Shown piece by piece: positions 22,536 through 31,769 of a DNA stretch of 64,000 nt. The notes beneath the pieces were generated by a model that worked only from the letters and a program-made list of their open reading frames with translations, made no database searches and was not told the DNA's origin. The stretch's first letter is position 1. Every line of letters begins with the position of its first letter. Source of the DNA: Synechococcus sp. JA-3-3Ab (GTDB lineage Bacteria; Cyanobacteriota; Cyanobacteriia; Thermostichales; Thermostichaceae); the NCBI RefSeq assembly GCF_000013205.1, contig NC_007775.1:2563001-2627000 (forward strand), read 5' to 3'. A program made the translations under genes and the position numbers.

Positions 22536-24392
22536 TCAGGAAACGCCATTTTGGTCTTCCAACGATTTTGCCGCTTCGCTGAGGGCGGACTGAATGGAAG
22601 CGGCATCGGGCAGGGAACGGGATCCGCCGTTTTGACTGGGGGGAGCAAATCCTTCGAGGCTGCGAATGTGAATATCTTGCTGGGGGAAGGGGATGCGGAT
22701 CCCACGCCGGCGAAACTCTGCTTCGATGGCAAAGTTCAGCTCGCTGATCAAGACAAATTGATCCTGGGGCCGGTTGATCCACACCAGCAGCTCAAAGTTG
22801 AGGGAAGAGGGGCCAAAAGACTTGAGCCACACCTGCGGGGCGGGGCTGCTCAGTACCCGCGGATTTTCCTTGGCGGCGCTGAGCAGGGCTTCGGTGACCA
22901 AGGTGGTATCGGAGCCGTAGGCCACGCCCACGGGAATGTGGATGCGACAGCGGGGATCCCGGTAGCTCCAGTTCACCACCTTCGACTCGGTGAAGCGGGA
23001 GTTGGGCACGATTACAAAGATGCGATCCAAAGTGCGCAGGACGGTGGCCCGCGGGCCAATGCGCTCCACGATGCCGAGCAGGTTGTCCACTTCCACCAGA
23101 TCCCCGACTTGGATGGGGCGCTCCAGCAGGATGGCGATGTAGCTGATGTAGTTGTTGGAGAGGTTTTGCAGACCAAAACCGATCCCCAAACCCACCGCCC
23201 CGGCAATCACCGCCAGGGATCCCAAATTGAGGCCACTGAAGGGCAAGACCAAGAGGATCCCGAACAGGGTGAGGATGTACTTGAAGATGGCCGTTGTAGA
23301 CTCCTGGGTGCCCAGATCCAGTCCCAGCCGGCTCAGAAACCGCTGCTTAAAGCCAACGCTGACGTAGTGGGCAACGGTGAAGACCAAAGCGGCCAGCACA
23401 AAAAAGACCAGCAAGCTGGCGATGGAGAGGCTGGAATTGGGCAGCGGTTGGGTGAGGACGCCCAGCGCCGTGGCCACCACGCGCCCCAAGCCCAGGTAAA
23501 AAGCGCGCTGAAAAGGCCGCAGGGCAGGTATAAAGCTGATGCCGCGATCCAGAGAGATGCCGGCAATGAGAATTGCCCCCAGGCCTCGCAGCAGCAGCCC
23601 TGCGATGTCGATCCAGCTCCCCCAGGCCGGGTCGGCCTTGAGCTCCAACCAACTTTGCAGGCGGACGAGACTGCGGTCGAACAGCCGCCAGAGAAAGAAC
23701 CCCACTGCCACGGTGGCCAGCCCGGCCAGGATGGTGAGCATCAGCACGCGCGGATCCTGCGCCCGCTGCAGATCCAGCCGATCCTGCCGGTACTCGGCAA
23801 TGGCTTGCTCCAGCCGCCGCGCCCAAGTGTTGGCCACCAGACGCACGTCGTTGAGGCTCACCTGGCCCAGCGGCACCCTGCGCTCGGCGGCGGCGTCGGC
23901 ATAGGTGACGGTAAACAGATACCGCTGGGTGGCCTCAAAGCGACCTCTTTCTCCCAGGCGGAGGACGTACTGGCCGTTGGCATCCTGGGCCACCCGTACC
24001 TCCGGCTCTGGCAACTGGCCTTCTTCCAAGAAGCGCTCAATGATTGCCCGCACGTTGTCGGCCCGCACATCGCTGGGGTATTCTGCCGTCTGCAGGCGAA
24101 ACACCGGAATGTTCCCCACCAAGACTTCTGTGCCCTCTTGGCCGGTCAAGGGGATCCGCAGTGGGCTAGAGGTCGGGGAAGGGGATCCCTCAAGAGTTGG
24201 CGCTTCGGCAGGAGTGGGGTGGGAAAAGCCGGGATCCCGCAACTCGAGGGCTTGGGCCACCGGGATCCCAGCAGCCTTGGAGACCGGAGCGGGCAGGAGC
24301 CAGAGGCCAATCCCGGCTATCAGCCCCACCGCCAGGGCCGCTCCCTTCAGCAGGACAGAGTCTCGAATGGCTCGTTGGACCCGAACGCCCAT
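22536..24392 (-). CDS. MscS family mechanosensitive channel
   Basis: The 618-residue protein has an N-terminal hydrophobic signal or anchor, a ~150-residue periplasmic part, about five membrane helices, and the pore helix and vestibule of MscS: AGAVGLGIGFGLQNLSNNYI, then LLERPIQVGDLVEVDN, IVPNSRFTESKVVNWS and the beta domain to ~residue 590. Such channels open under membrane tension to release solutes. The long N-terminal domain places it with the larger MscK/YnaI-like forms. A DciA-like gene follows immediately. Confidence 0.93.
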   Translation of the reverse strand: MGVRVQRAIRDSVLLKGAALAVGLIAGIGLWLLPAPVSKAAGIPVAQALELRDPGFSHPTPAEAPTLEGSPSPTSSPLRIPLTGQEGTEVLVGNIPVFRLQTAEYPSDVRADNVRAIIERFLEEGQLPEPEVRVAQDANGQYVLRLGERGRFEATQRYLFTVTYADAAAERRVPLGQVSLNDVRLVANTWARRLEQAIAEYRQDRLDLQRAQDPRVLMLTILAGLATVAVGFFLWRLFDRSLVRLQSWLELKADPAWGSWIDIAGLLLRGLGAILIAGISLDRGISFIPALRPFQRAFYLGLGRVVATALGVLTQPLPNSSLSIASLLVFFVLAALVFTVAHYVSVGFKQRFLSRLGLDLGTQESTTAIFKYILTLFGILLVLPFSGLNLGSLAVIAGAVGLGIGFGLQNLSNNYISYIAILLERPIQVGDLVEVDNLLGIVERIGPRATVLRTLDRIFVIVPNSRFTESKVVNWSYRDPRCRIHIPVGVAYGSDTTLVTEALLSAAKENPRVLSSPAPQVWLKSFGPSSLNFELLVWINRPQDQFVLISELNFAIEAEFRRRGIRIPFPQQDIHIRSLEGFAPPSQNGGSRSLPDAASIQSALSEAAKSLEDQNGVS

Positions 24393-24474
24393 TGTCTCGG
24401 GAATCCCTAGGATGCTGCTGTAAGCCTATGGTGGCATAAGCAAATCCCGATTTTGGCCGATCCAAGCGAGGACC

Positions 24475-26562
24475 TTAAGTGCTCTGATGGTGGCCCAAAA
24501 GGCGTTGGCGCAGCTTTTTAATTTGGTCTCGCAGTTGCGCAGCTTCTTCAAATTCCAGGTTTTTGGCCGCTGCTTTCATCTTCAGTTCCAGTTGGCCGAT
24601 CAGCTCTGGAATCTCCGAAAGAGGGATTTCGTCTGCAACTGGAAAGGCTTTTTCCAGGTCTTGGCTGTTGAGTTTGCGGGAGATGGCCAAAAAAGACAGA
24701 ATGGCGTTGCTGTTTTTCTTAATAATGGGCTTAGGAGTGATGTTGTGTTGGCGGTTGTATTGCAATTGAATCTCCCGGCGGCGCTGGGTTTCGGCGATGG
24801 CCCGGGCCATGCTGCCGGTCAGGGTGTCGGCGTACATCACCACCGTGCCACGGACATTGCGCGCTGCTCGCCCGATCATCTGAATCAGGGATCGCTCCGC
24901 CCGCAAAAATCCCTCTTTATCCGCGTCCAAAATGGCCACCAAGGAGACTTCCGGCAAATCCAACCCTTCCCGCAACAAATTGACCCCTACCAGTACGTCA
25001 AAAGCTCCTTCGCGAAAATCTTGTAAAATTTCGATCCGCTCAATTGAGCTGATCTCGGAATGCAAATAGCGAACCCGGATCCCGCGTTCTTGCAAGTATT
25101 CTGTGAGATCTTCGGCCATGCGTTTGGTGAGGGTGGTCACAATGACCCGTTCCGGGAGGCCCTGCTGCGAACGTTCCAATCGCAGGTAGATCTCTCCCAA
25201 CAAATCCTCCACCTGCCCGGCTGTGGGGCGGACATGCACTTCCGGATCCACCACCCCGGTGGGCCGAATGACCTGTTCTATAACCCGACCGGTGCCCGGC
25301 ACATAGAACTTCAGGGTTTTGCCGTTTTCCACCACCGTTTCAAATTGGGCTCCGCTTTGCTCCAGTTCCCAGTTGCCGGGCGTGGCGGAAACAAAGACGC
25401 ATTGGTGGACTTTGGCCCAGAACTCCTCGGCTTTGAGAGGGCGGTTGTCGAGGGCGCTGGGCAGGCGAAACCCGTGATCCACCAGCACCTGCTTGCGGGC
25501 GCGATCCCCATTGTACATGCCGCGGATTTGCGGCACGGTGACGTGGGATTCGTCCACCACCAAGAGCCAATCGTTGGCCTTGAAATAATCCACTAAACAA
25601 GCAGGCGGCTCCCCTTCCTTGCGCCCCGTCAGGTGCCGAGAGTAGTTTTCGATGCCGTTGCAATAGCCCACCTCCCGCAGCATTTCCAGGTCGTAGCGGG
25701 TGCGCTGTTCTAGCCGTTGGGCTTCCAGTAGCTTGCCTTGTTTGCGAAAGAAAGCCAGTTGCTCCTCCAGCTCCTGCTCAATGTTGAGGATCGCCTGCTG
25801 CAACTGGGCTTCTGGCGTTACAAAGTGGCGAGCCGGGTAGACTCTGAGGGCGCTGAGGCTGGTCAAAATCTCACCTGTAACCGGATCAATCAGGCGAATG
25901 GCCTCGATCTCATCGCCAAAAAATTCAATGCGGATCACCCGATCTTCATACGCCGGCACAATTTCCAGCACATCGCCCTTGACGCGAAATCGCCCCCGCG
26001 CCAGCTCCAGGTCGTTGCGCTCGTACTGAATGCCGGCCAGATCCCGCAAGACCTCCCGCTGGTTGATCTCCTGGCCGACTTGGAAGGGGATGGAAGCCTT
26101 CAGGTATTCCTCCGGCATGCCCAAGCCGTAGATGCAGCTTACCGAGGCCACCACGATGACATCTCGCCGTTCAAATAGAGAGCGGGTAGCGGAGTGCCGC
26201 AACATGTCGATCTCATCGTTGATGGAAGAAGACTTGGCGATGTAAGTATCGGTGCTGGGCACATAGGCTTCCGGTTGATAATAGTCGTAATAGCTGATGA
26301 AATATTCGACGGCATTGTAGGGAAAAAGCTCTCGCAGCTCGTTACACAGTTGGGCGGCCAAGGTTTTGTTGGGAGCCATCACCAAGGTGGGCCTGCCGAC
26401 TTGCTGGATAGTATGGGCAATGGTAAACGTTTTGCCGGTTCCGGTTGCCCCCAGCAGGGTTTGAAAGCGATGGCCCTCTAAAATCGACTTCACCAAGCCG
26501 GCAATCGCCTTGGGTTGATCCCCCGTGGGCTGATAGGAAGAAACCAGTTGAAACTCCGACAT
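24475..26562 (-). CDS. uvrB: UvrB, excision nuclease subunit B
   Basis: The 695-residue protein is full-length UvrB. Landmarks are [10 protein letters not shown] (Walker A, near residue 40), the damage-wedging beta-hairpin region [25 protein letters not shown] (Walker B), helicase motifs around [20 protein letters not shown] and MIGRAARN, and a C-terminal UVR domain with [17 protein letters not shown] that recruits UvrC. It acts with UvrA and UvrC in nucleotide excision repair. It is monocistronic here, with ~200 bases of non-coding sequence upstream in which I saw no clear LexA box. Confidence 0.98.
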   Translation of the reverse strand: MSEFQLVSSYQPTGDQPKAIAGLVKSILEGHRFQTLLGATGTGKTFTIAHTIQQVGRPTLVMAPNKTLAAQLCNELRELFPYNAVEYFISYYDYYQPEAYVPSTDTYIAKSSSINDEIDMLRHSATRSLFERRDVIVVASVSCIYGLGMPEEYLKASIPFQVGQEINQREVLRDLAGIQYERNDLELARGRFRVKGDVLEIVPAYEDRVIRIEFFGDEIEAIRLIDPVTGEILTSLSALRVYPARHFVTPEAQLQQAILNIEQELEEQLAFFRKQGKLLEAQRLEQRTRYDLEMLREVGYCNGIENYSRHLTGRKEGEPPACLVDYFKANDWLLVVDESHVTVPQIRGMYNGDRARKQVLVDHGFRLPSALDNRPLKAEEFWAKVHQCVFVSATPGNWELEQSGAQFETVVENGKTLKFYVPGTGRVIEQVIRPTGVVDPEVHVRPTAGQVEDLLGEIYLRLERSQQGLPERVIVTTLTKRMAEDLTEYLQERGIRVRYLHSEISSIERIEILQDFREGAFDVLVGVNLLREGLDLPEVSLVAILDADKEGFLRAERSLIQMIGRAARNVRGTVVMYADTLTGSMARAIAETQRRREIQLQYNRQHNITPKPIIKKNSNAILSFLAISRKLNSQDLEKAFPVADEIPLSEIPELIGQLELKMKAAAKNLEFEEAAQLRDQIKKLRQRLLGHHQST

Positions 26563-26763
26563 AAGTCTATCCGTTGATCTTTTGAGGATCCATGGTTGAG
26601 TGTTCTGGTTAAGACTTTTAATTTAGACAACTGGGCAGTTACAGCCTGCTTGGCCAGAACCTATATCGTCCCATAAGCTAAAACCTTTGTCAGTGGAGTT
26701 TCCGTCGGTGCGCTGGATCTCCTGACGAAAGAGCAAGCTGTAGTTGAATTCGGCGGCTACACC

Positions 26764-27624
26764 TCACAGGCTGTAAATTTGTCCATCGATTAGCAGATGG
26801 GTAATGCCTTTCTTCTGCAATTGTGGGCGTACAATCTCCAGAATGTATCCGGGAAATTGGATGACCCGGTAGGGCGGATAGGTGTTGCTGCCACGACGGC
26901 TCATCTCGGAAAAGCGCCGAGCCACCTTGTGGTTGTCGAAAATGGGCAGCGTATTGGCGTTTTCGATCCCCTCTACGGGCAGGGATCCCAGCCCCAGAAA
27001 TTCCTTGAGGGGGCGGGTGGTCAGCTCTTGGTAGCGATCCACCACAACATAACAGGTCTCAGGCAGGTCGAGCTTCTCTAGGGGGAGTACTTGGATGTGA
27101 TGGACGGGATCCGCCAAGGGATCTTCTGAGGGCACCGCTGCCGCGTCGTCTAAAAAATCGTCGGCATCCTCTTCTTCGTCGTCATCGTCTTCTTCGTCTT
27201 CCAGGTCGTTGTCCTCGTCGTCTTCTAGGTCTTCTTGAAGCTCGGCTACGAGCTGGGCCGGCAATTCTTCGGGGGCCAGTTCTGCCACCGTGGCCGTCCT
27301 GTCCTCAGGGATCCGCTCCCCTTCGCTGACATCGCTGAGATCGGAGGCGTCGGCAGCCCCCTGTGGGGGCAAGACCTGTTGCCCCTCCATGCCGTCCAGG
27401 GGAAGGGTGGGTTCCTCGCCCGTGTCTTTGCGGCGAGCTGCTGAGCGTTTGAGCTGGATCAGCCGCTGGTACTCGTCGGCAGCGATGTTTTCCTTGAGGA
27501 CACGGGTGATGGTGGTAACGCTTACCCGAAATTGCTCGGCCAATTCGGCGGCAGTGGCTGCCGAGCCGCGGTAGGTGCTAACAATTTGCTGTTGTTCTTG
27601 TTCTGAAAGTTTGCTGCGGGCCAT
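26764..27624 (-). CDS. HTH protein with long acidic linker, conserved in cyanobacteria
   Basis: The 286-residue protein begins with a helix-turn-helix of transposase/regulator kind (EQEQQQIVSTYRGSAATAAE, then FRVSVTTITRVLK). A strongly acidic linker follows at ~residues 130-165, including DDEEEDADDFLDD. The C-terminal ~110-residue domain (CYVVVDRYQELTTRPLKEFL to LLIDGQIYSL) is also well structured. I do not know its target. Length and composition fit a DNA-binding regulator. Its stop is 28 bases or so from no other same-strand gene; the CobW gene precedes it with a 28-base gap, so the two may be cotranscribed. Confidence 0.75.
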   Translation of the reverse strand: MARSKLSEQEQQQIVSTYRGSAATAAELAEQFRVSVTTITRVLKENIAADEYQRLIQLKRSAARRKDTGEEPTLPLDGMEGQQVLPPQGAADASDLSDVSEGERIPEDRTATVAELAPEELPAQLVAELQEDLEDDEDNDLEDEEDDDDEEEDADDFLDDAAAVPSEDPLADPVHHIQVLPLEKLDLPETCYVVVDRYQELTTRPLKEFLGLGSLPVEGIENANTLPIFDNHKVARRFSEMSRRGSNTYPPYRVIQFPGYILEIVRPQLQKKGITHLLIDGQIYSL

Positions 27625-27652
27625 CGCGGTTATCCCATCCCAAAACTTGGAC

Positions 27653-28630
27653 TCATGGGCAGGCGGCGGTTGCCCGACACAGCCGGTTGAGGCCGGCGGC
27701 CAGCGCTTCCCGCTCTAGTTCCTTGCCGATGAAGACAATTTTTGACCAACGCGGCTCATCGGGATCCCACTCCCGCTCCAAGAAGAGGGTCTGTCGTCGG
27801 CCCACCTGATGAAAGATAACCCGCTGCGGCTCGTCCGCAACCCACAGCACCCCCTTGGCGCGAAAAATCGTCTCCGGCAGATCCTGCAGCCAATCGCGGA
27901 AGGCCGCCAGATCCAGCGGTTGCTGCAGTTGAAAGCTCAGAGATTGGATCCCGTCTTCTTCCAGATGGTGACTGGGGTGAGCGTGACCTTCAGCCTCGGC
28001 AGCGGAGAGCTTGGGATCCCACAGCTCTGGGCGAAAGGCGTGCACATCCAAAATGCGGGCCAGGGGCACCTGGGCGTGGGTGGTGGGCAGACAGGGAGCG
28101 TCGGGGTTGTAGCGACGCAGATCTAACAGGATCTTCTCTTGTTCGGCTGGGGTGATCAAATCTACCTTGTTCAGGAGCAAGATGTCGGCGCTGCTGATCT
28201 GGTGGGCGGTAGTTTGGGACCGCTGGAAGTTGCGCCAGTACTCGGCCCCATCTACCAGGGTCACCATCCCATCCAGGCGCAGCTCCTCGTGGAAGGTTCT
28301 CTGTACAAACAGCTCGGCCACCTGCCTGGGATCCGCCACGCCGCTGGTCTCCACCACCAGGTAGTCCAACGCCTGGGCATGCTGAAGCAGCTCGCGAGCC
28401 GCCCGTTCGAGATCCTCCCGCACCGTGCAGCAGAGACAGCCGTTGCTGAGCTGCATCAGCCCTCCTTGGGGCATGTTGACCAGTTCGCCATCGATGGAGA
28501 TCTCGCCAAACTCGTTGAGGATAACCCCGATGCGCAGCCCGTGTTCCTCCTGCAAGATGCGCTTGAGCAGGGTGGTTTTACCACTGCCCAAAAAGCCCGT
28601 CAAAATTGTAACCGGAAGCTGAGCTTTCAT
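27653..28630 (-). CDS. CobW/COG0523 family metal-chaperone GTPase
   Basis: I choose the ATG at 28630 ([20 protein letters not shown]), giving 325 residues; another ATG lies 18 bases upstream. It shows Walker [21 protein letters not shown], the metal-binding GCLCC motif, [13 protein letters not shown] and NKVD, plus a His-rich stretch HAHPSHH near residue 220. Members deliver zinc or cobalt to client proteins. The His cluster suggests zinc. I saw no convincing Zur palindrome upstream. The HTH gene follows 28 bases later. Confidence 0.93.
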   Translation of the reverse strand: MKAQLPVTILTGFLGSGKTTLLKRILQEEHGLRIGVILNEFGEISIDGELVNMPQGGLMQLSNGCLCCTVREDLERAARELLQHAQALDYLVVETSGVADPRQVAELFVQRTFHEELRLDGMVTLVDGAEYWRNFQRSQTTAHQISSADILLLNKVDLITPAEQEKILLDLRRYNPDAPCLPTTHAQVPLARILDVHAFRPELWDPKLSAAEAEGHAHPSHHLEEDGIQSLSFQLQQPLDLAAFRDWLQDLPETIFRAKGVLWVADEPQRVIFHQVGRRQTLFLEREWDPDEPRWSKIVFIGKELEREALAAGLNRLCRATAACP

Positions 28631-28648
28631 ACATTCATTACATATCAA

Positions 28649-28904
28649 TCACTCAAGACTCAATCGACAAGCGGCCAACAAACCCTTTTCTCAGGTTCTC
28701 TGGAGGCTCTACTAGCTTAGCTCCAGGGCCAGTTTTCCAGGATCTGGACTGAATGGCGGCGCTGCTGGGATCCCTAAGCCAGCAGGTTCGGGTGGACGAG
28801 GTGGGCATGCAATCCACCTACCCCGTCTGGGTGGGCTGCGCCGGCAGATCCGCTGGGCCGATGTCGAGCGCCTTGACCTCGCTCCACCAGCCAGGGGGGC
28901 CTGT
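28649..28904. other. Gene-free stretch before the decayed element, possible gene fragment
   Basis: Between the CobW gene and the element there are ~255 bases with no recognisable gene. A frame from an ATG at 28753 (MAALLGSLSQQVRVDEVG) runs straight into the element and could be the 5' remnant of a gene cut by the insertion. I do not recognise it. No matching 3' part is evident at 29521-29634. Confidence 0.3.
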
Positions 28905-29520
28905 TGACACTCCCACCGTCTAAAGGCGGGGGATTCTTACGCAGTCCACAAAAGAACCCGCAACGGCGTTGTCAAAGCGCCTCTAGACAGTTCCTTAACG
29001 CAAAGCCCCAAGGTTCTGCTGACTTTCTTAAGCAGGTTGGCGGCAGCATTTGCCTCAGCCCAGAGGGTCTCCACCCGTCGGGTTTTTCACCATAACTAGG
29101 TAGCTCATCTCCATCTAGGAAGCTTGCCTGCGAGCTGTACGCCTCCTCTACCTCAATAAACTCCATGCCATAATGCTGACATAATTGCACGATACGCTCC
29201 TTGAACCGACCTGTTGGGACGAAAACAAAGTTTTGGTTAAAACCGCATTCTTGTTTTTGTTCTTTGTTCCAACCTAAATAAGCGATAGTGCGAGAGGAAA
29301 GTCAACGGTACAATCACTACAACCATGGTGTGGGGCTAGCGGTTGTTTATCTTATTTTTTGGCCAAAGAGAAAGAAAGAGGTCTTGGTGGGAGAAGTCAG
29401 GAAGAGGTTGTTTGAGCTATGAAACTATATCAACGACCCCCATCATGGGTAAGCGACTAAAGTGGCTAGCGGGCTTTTCCGCCCCGCACTCAAGTGCGGG
29501 GCTACCAAGCTATCCTTTTG
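28905..29520 (-). mobile_element. Decayed tnpB-only (IS200/IS605-like) element, short copy
   Basis: It starts with TGACACTCCCACCGTCTAAA and ends with a right-end hairpin, GCCCCGCACTCAAGTGCGGGGC, then ACCAAGCTATCCTTTTG. The minus strand still reads the C-terminal TnpB segment CQHYGMEFIEVEEAYSSQAS, but most of the gene is gone and the frame breaks after GEKPDGW. The copy at 54826-56030 has the same ends and ~590 more internal bases. No tyrosine transposase gene is present, so any movement would need help in trans. Confidence 0.85.
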
Positions 29521-29634
29521 TGTACTACCTGGTCAGCGGCCCTATGTCCAGCCTTGGATGGACAGGCTGCTGGGGGTTTGCCCTGTTGCTCTTGCTCTGG
29601 ATGGGATCCTGGCCTTCTGGGTTTGGATGGGGAG

Positions 29635-30231
29635 CTAGCTCCAGCGGGGCAAGTAGCAGGAAAAATCCTGTTTTTTAACAAACCGAAAGGGCCCGGAAAG
29701 GGATCCCCAGACCACCTGATCTGTTTCGGGATCGCGCCCCTGATCCAGGCTGTGGAAGTAGTCGGCCCCGATTTCAAACTCGCTATAGAGGTAGGTGGTT
29801 CTGCCCTTGCGCTCGACGATACAGCCCTTGCCGGGTACGCTGCGGCCCCGGTAGCAGGATCCCGTCCATTCCACCTGAACCGCGCAGCCGGGCAAAAGCT
29901 CCAGCTCTGCCGCCGCTAGGCTGGCCAGTTTTCCCAGATCTCGGCCAGCACATTTGTAGGCCTCCGGGGATCCCAGGGCGTAGTTTTGAATGCGGATCCC
30001 GTCTGGCGTCTCGAAAAGGTGGATGACCCGCTGCCGGTAGGGCTGGTCGGGGTAGATATCGTACAGTTGCTCCACGTAAAACCCTATCCCCTGAAACACC
30101 GACCACGGCAGAGGGCATTGGTAGACGTGAATGTTGGCGAACCAGACCGGCTCGGCTATAGCCTGGTGCAGATTGTTGAAATGTCCGGCCATCCAGGTGG
30201 CCAGTTGGGCCAGTTGCGGCGAAACCGACAT
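29635..30231 (-). CDS. cpcT: CpcT/CpeT-type phycobiliprotein chromophore lyase
   Basis: The 198-residue protein begins MSVSPQLAQLATWMAGHFNN and has the family's LYDIYPDQPYRQRVIHLFE and SCYRGRSVPGKGCIVER segments. CpcT/CpeT enzymes attach phycocyanobilin or related bilins to Cys153-type sites of phycocyanin and phycoerythrocyanin beta chains in the cytosol. Length fits CpcT. Several paralogous lyases exist in cyanobacteria, so the exact substrate is inferred. It is monocistronic, next to a decayed mobile element. Confidence 0.88.
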   Translation of the reverse strand: MSVSPQLAQLATWMAGHFNNLHQAIAEPVWFANIHVYQCPLPWSVFQGIGFYVEQLYDIYPDQPYRQRVIHLFETPDGIRIQNYALGSPEAYKCAGRDLGKLASLAAAELELLPGCAVQVEWTGSCYRGRSVPGKGCIVERKGRTTYLYSEFEIGADYFHSLDQGRDPETDQVVWGSLSGPFRFVKKQDFSCYLPRWS

Positions 30232-30239
30232 AGCGCAAG

Positions 30240-30698
30240 TGACATACTCCCGTCTCTCACCCTAAAGCGCTCTGCGCCGCTGACGCGAACGGGTAGAGAG
30301 CAGGCTTCTCGCTTCGAAGGACTCCGTTCCGCTAGCGCGAACGGGGAGCTATTGCAAGAACCCTCTGCAAGCAGCCACGGAATGCCCTATCGCAGGGCTG
30401 TACCAGATTCCGGCAACGCCGTTTTGTACAGCCAATCTGATTTTACGATATTTTTTGCGGGGGTGGCTGTATCCCGACCCTGACTGCCCCCCAGTCGGAT
30501 ATAGGGGGGTACAGGGCGGGGCTTATCCACCCCCGCACCCCCAGAAGCGTAAGCGTGCAAGCCTATTATCCGGGACGGCAGGCCCGCTTGCCAAAACCAG
30601 CTCTAGGGATCCAGTTTGGCCGACAGGCTAGAGTAGAGAAGCTCGATCCCCTCCGCTTGGGATCCGATTTGCCTTTCAATGGATTTGCGAACGGCGCT
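30240..30698. repeat. Repeat-rich intergenic region between cpcT and rlmN
   Basis: No gene is supported here. An inverted repeat GGCTGTAC (30396-30403) and GTACAGCC (30426-30433) encloses a 22-base loop and may end or pause transcription. At 30487-30510, CCCCCCAGTCGGATATAGGGGGG is a decayed member of the G/C palindrome family: its GGATATAGGGGGG half matches the insertion at 46577-46605. Short motifs such as CGCTGACGCGAAC recur elsewhere in the window (for example near 35583). Confidence 0.55.
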
Positions 30699-31769
30699 AT
30701 GTCTGCCCCACCCCTTCCCCTGCTTGGGCAATCCCTAGCTGCCTTGAAAGACTGGGCGGTTGAGCAAGGGCAGCCGGCCTACCGCGGCCAACAACTGCAC
30801 ACCTGGCTCTACCACAAAGGGATCCGCTCCCTGCAGGAGGTGACGGTCTTTCCCAAGGCCTGGCGCGAGGCGCTGCAAGAGTATCCCGTGGGGCGCTCCC
30901 AGGTGGTGCAGCGGATAGAATCCCGCGATGGCACGGTCAAGTTTTTGCTGCAGTTGGCGGATGGGGAGTTGATCGAGACGGTGGGGATCCCGACCGCCAG
31001 GCGGCTGACCGTCTGCGTCTCCTCCCAGGTGGGCTGCCCCATGGCCTGCAACTTCTGCGCCACCGGCAAGATGGGCTACCGGCGCAACCTCAAGCTGCAC
31101 GAAATTCTGGATCAGGTGTTAACGGTGCAGGAGGACTTTGGCCGCCGCGTCAGCCATGTGGTCTTCATGGGCATGGGCGAGCCCCTGCTCAACCGCGACA
31201 CGGTGGTGCAGGCCATCCGCAGCCTGAACCAAGATATCGGCATCGGCCAGCGGCACATCACCCTCTCCACCGTGGGCGTGCCCCGCCAAATCCCCTGGCT
31301 GGCCCAGCAGGATCTGCAAATTACCCTAGCCGTCAGCCTGCACGCCCCCAACCAGGAGCTGCGGCAGCAGTTGATCCCTTCCGCAGCCCACTACCCCCTG
31401 GACGCCCTTATTCAAGATTGCCGCGACTACATGCTCTGCAGCGGGCGGCGGATTAGCTTTGAGTATACGCTGCTGGCCGGGGTCAACGACCTGCCCATCC
31501 ATGCCCGTCAATTGGCCCACCTGCTGCGCCAGGCCAGCCAGGCGGGGGCACGCCTGCACGTCAACCTAATCCCATACAACCCCATTGCCGAGGCCGACTA
31601 TCAGCGCCCCCACCCGACGCGGGTGGCGGAGTTCGTCCGCCTGCTTGAAGAACACCACGTGCAGGTCAGCGTGCGCCAAACCCGCGGTCTGGATAGCAAC
31701 GCTGCCTGTGGCCAGTTGCGGGGATCCTTTTTGCGCGCTTCCCCTGAGCCGGCCCCTGGCCGTTCCTAG
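30699..31769 (+). CDS. rlmN: RlmN, 23S rRNA (A2503)/tRNA (A37) C2-methyltransferase
   Basis: I take the ATG at 30699 ([19 protein letters not shown]), giving 356 residues; the longer frame upstream reads through repeat sequence. It has the radical-SAM cluster motif [15 protein letters not shown] (CxxxCxxC), [11 protein letters not shown], and the catalytic Cys region near the C-terminus ([13 protein letters not shown]). RlmN methylates C2 of an adenine in 23S rRNA and tRNA through a Cys-methyl intermediate. Its stop overlaps the convergent sensor kinase stop in CTAG. Confidence 0.96.

Noticed and set aside
22503-24410. Long plus-strand open frame opposite the MscS gene (635 codons)
   Set aside because: It mirrors a well-conserved MscS on the other strand; composition is His/Gln/Arg/Gly-rich as expected of the antisense frame in GC-rich DNA, and no domain is visible.
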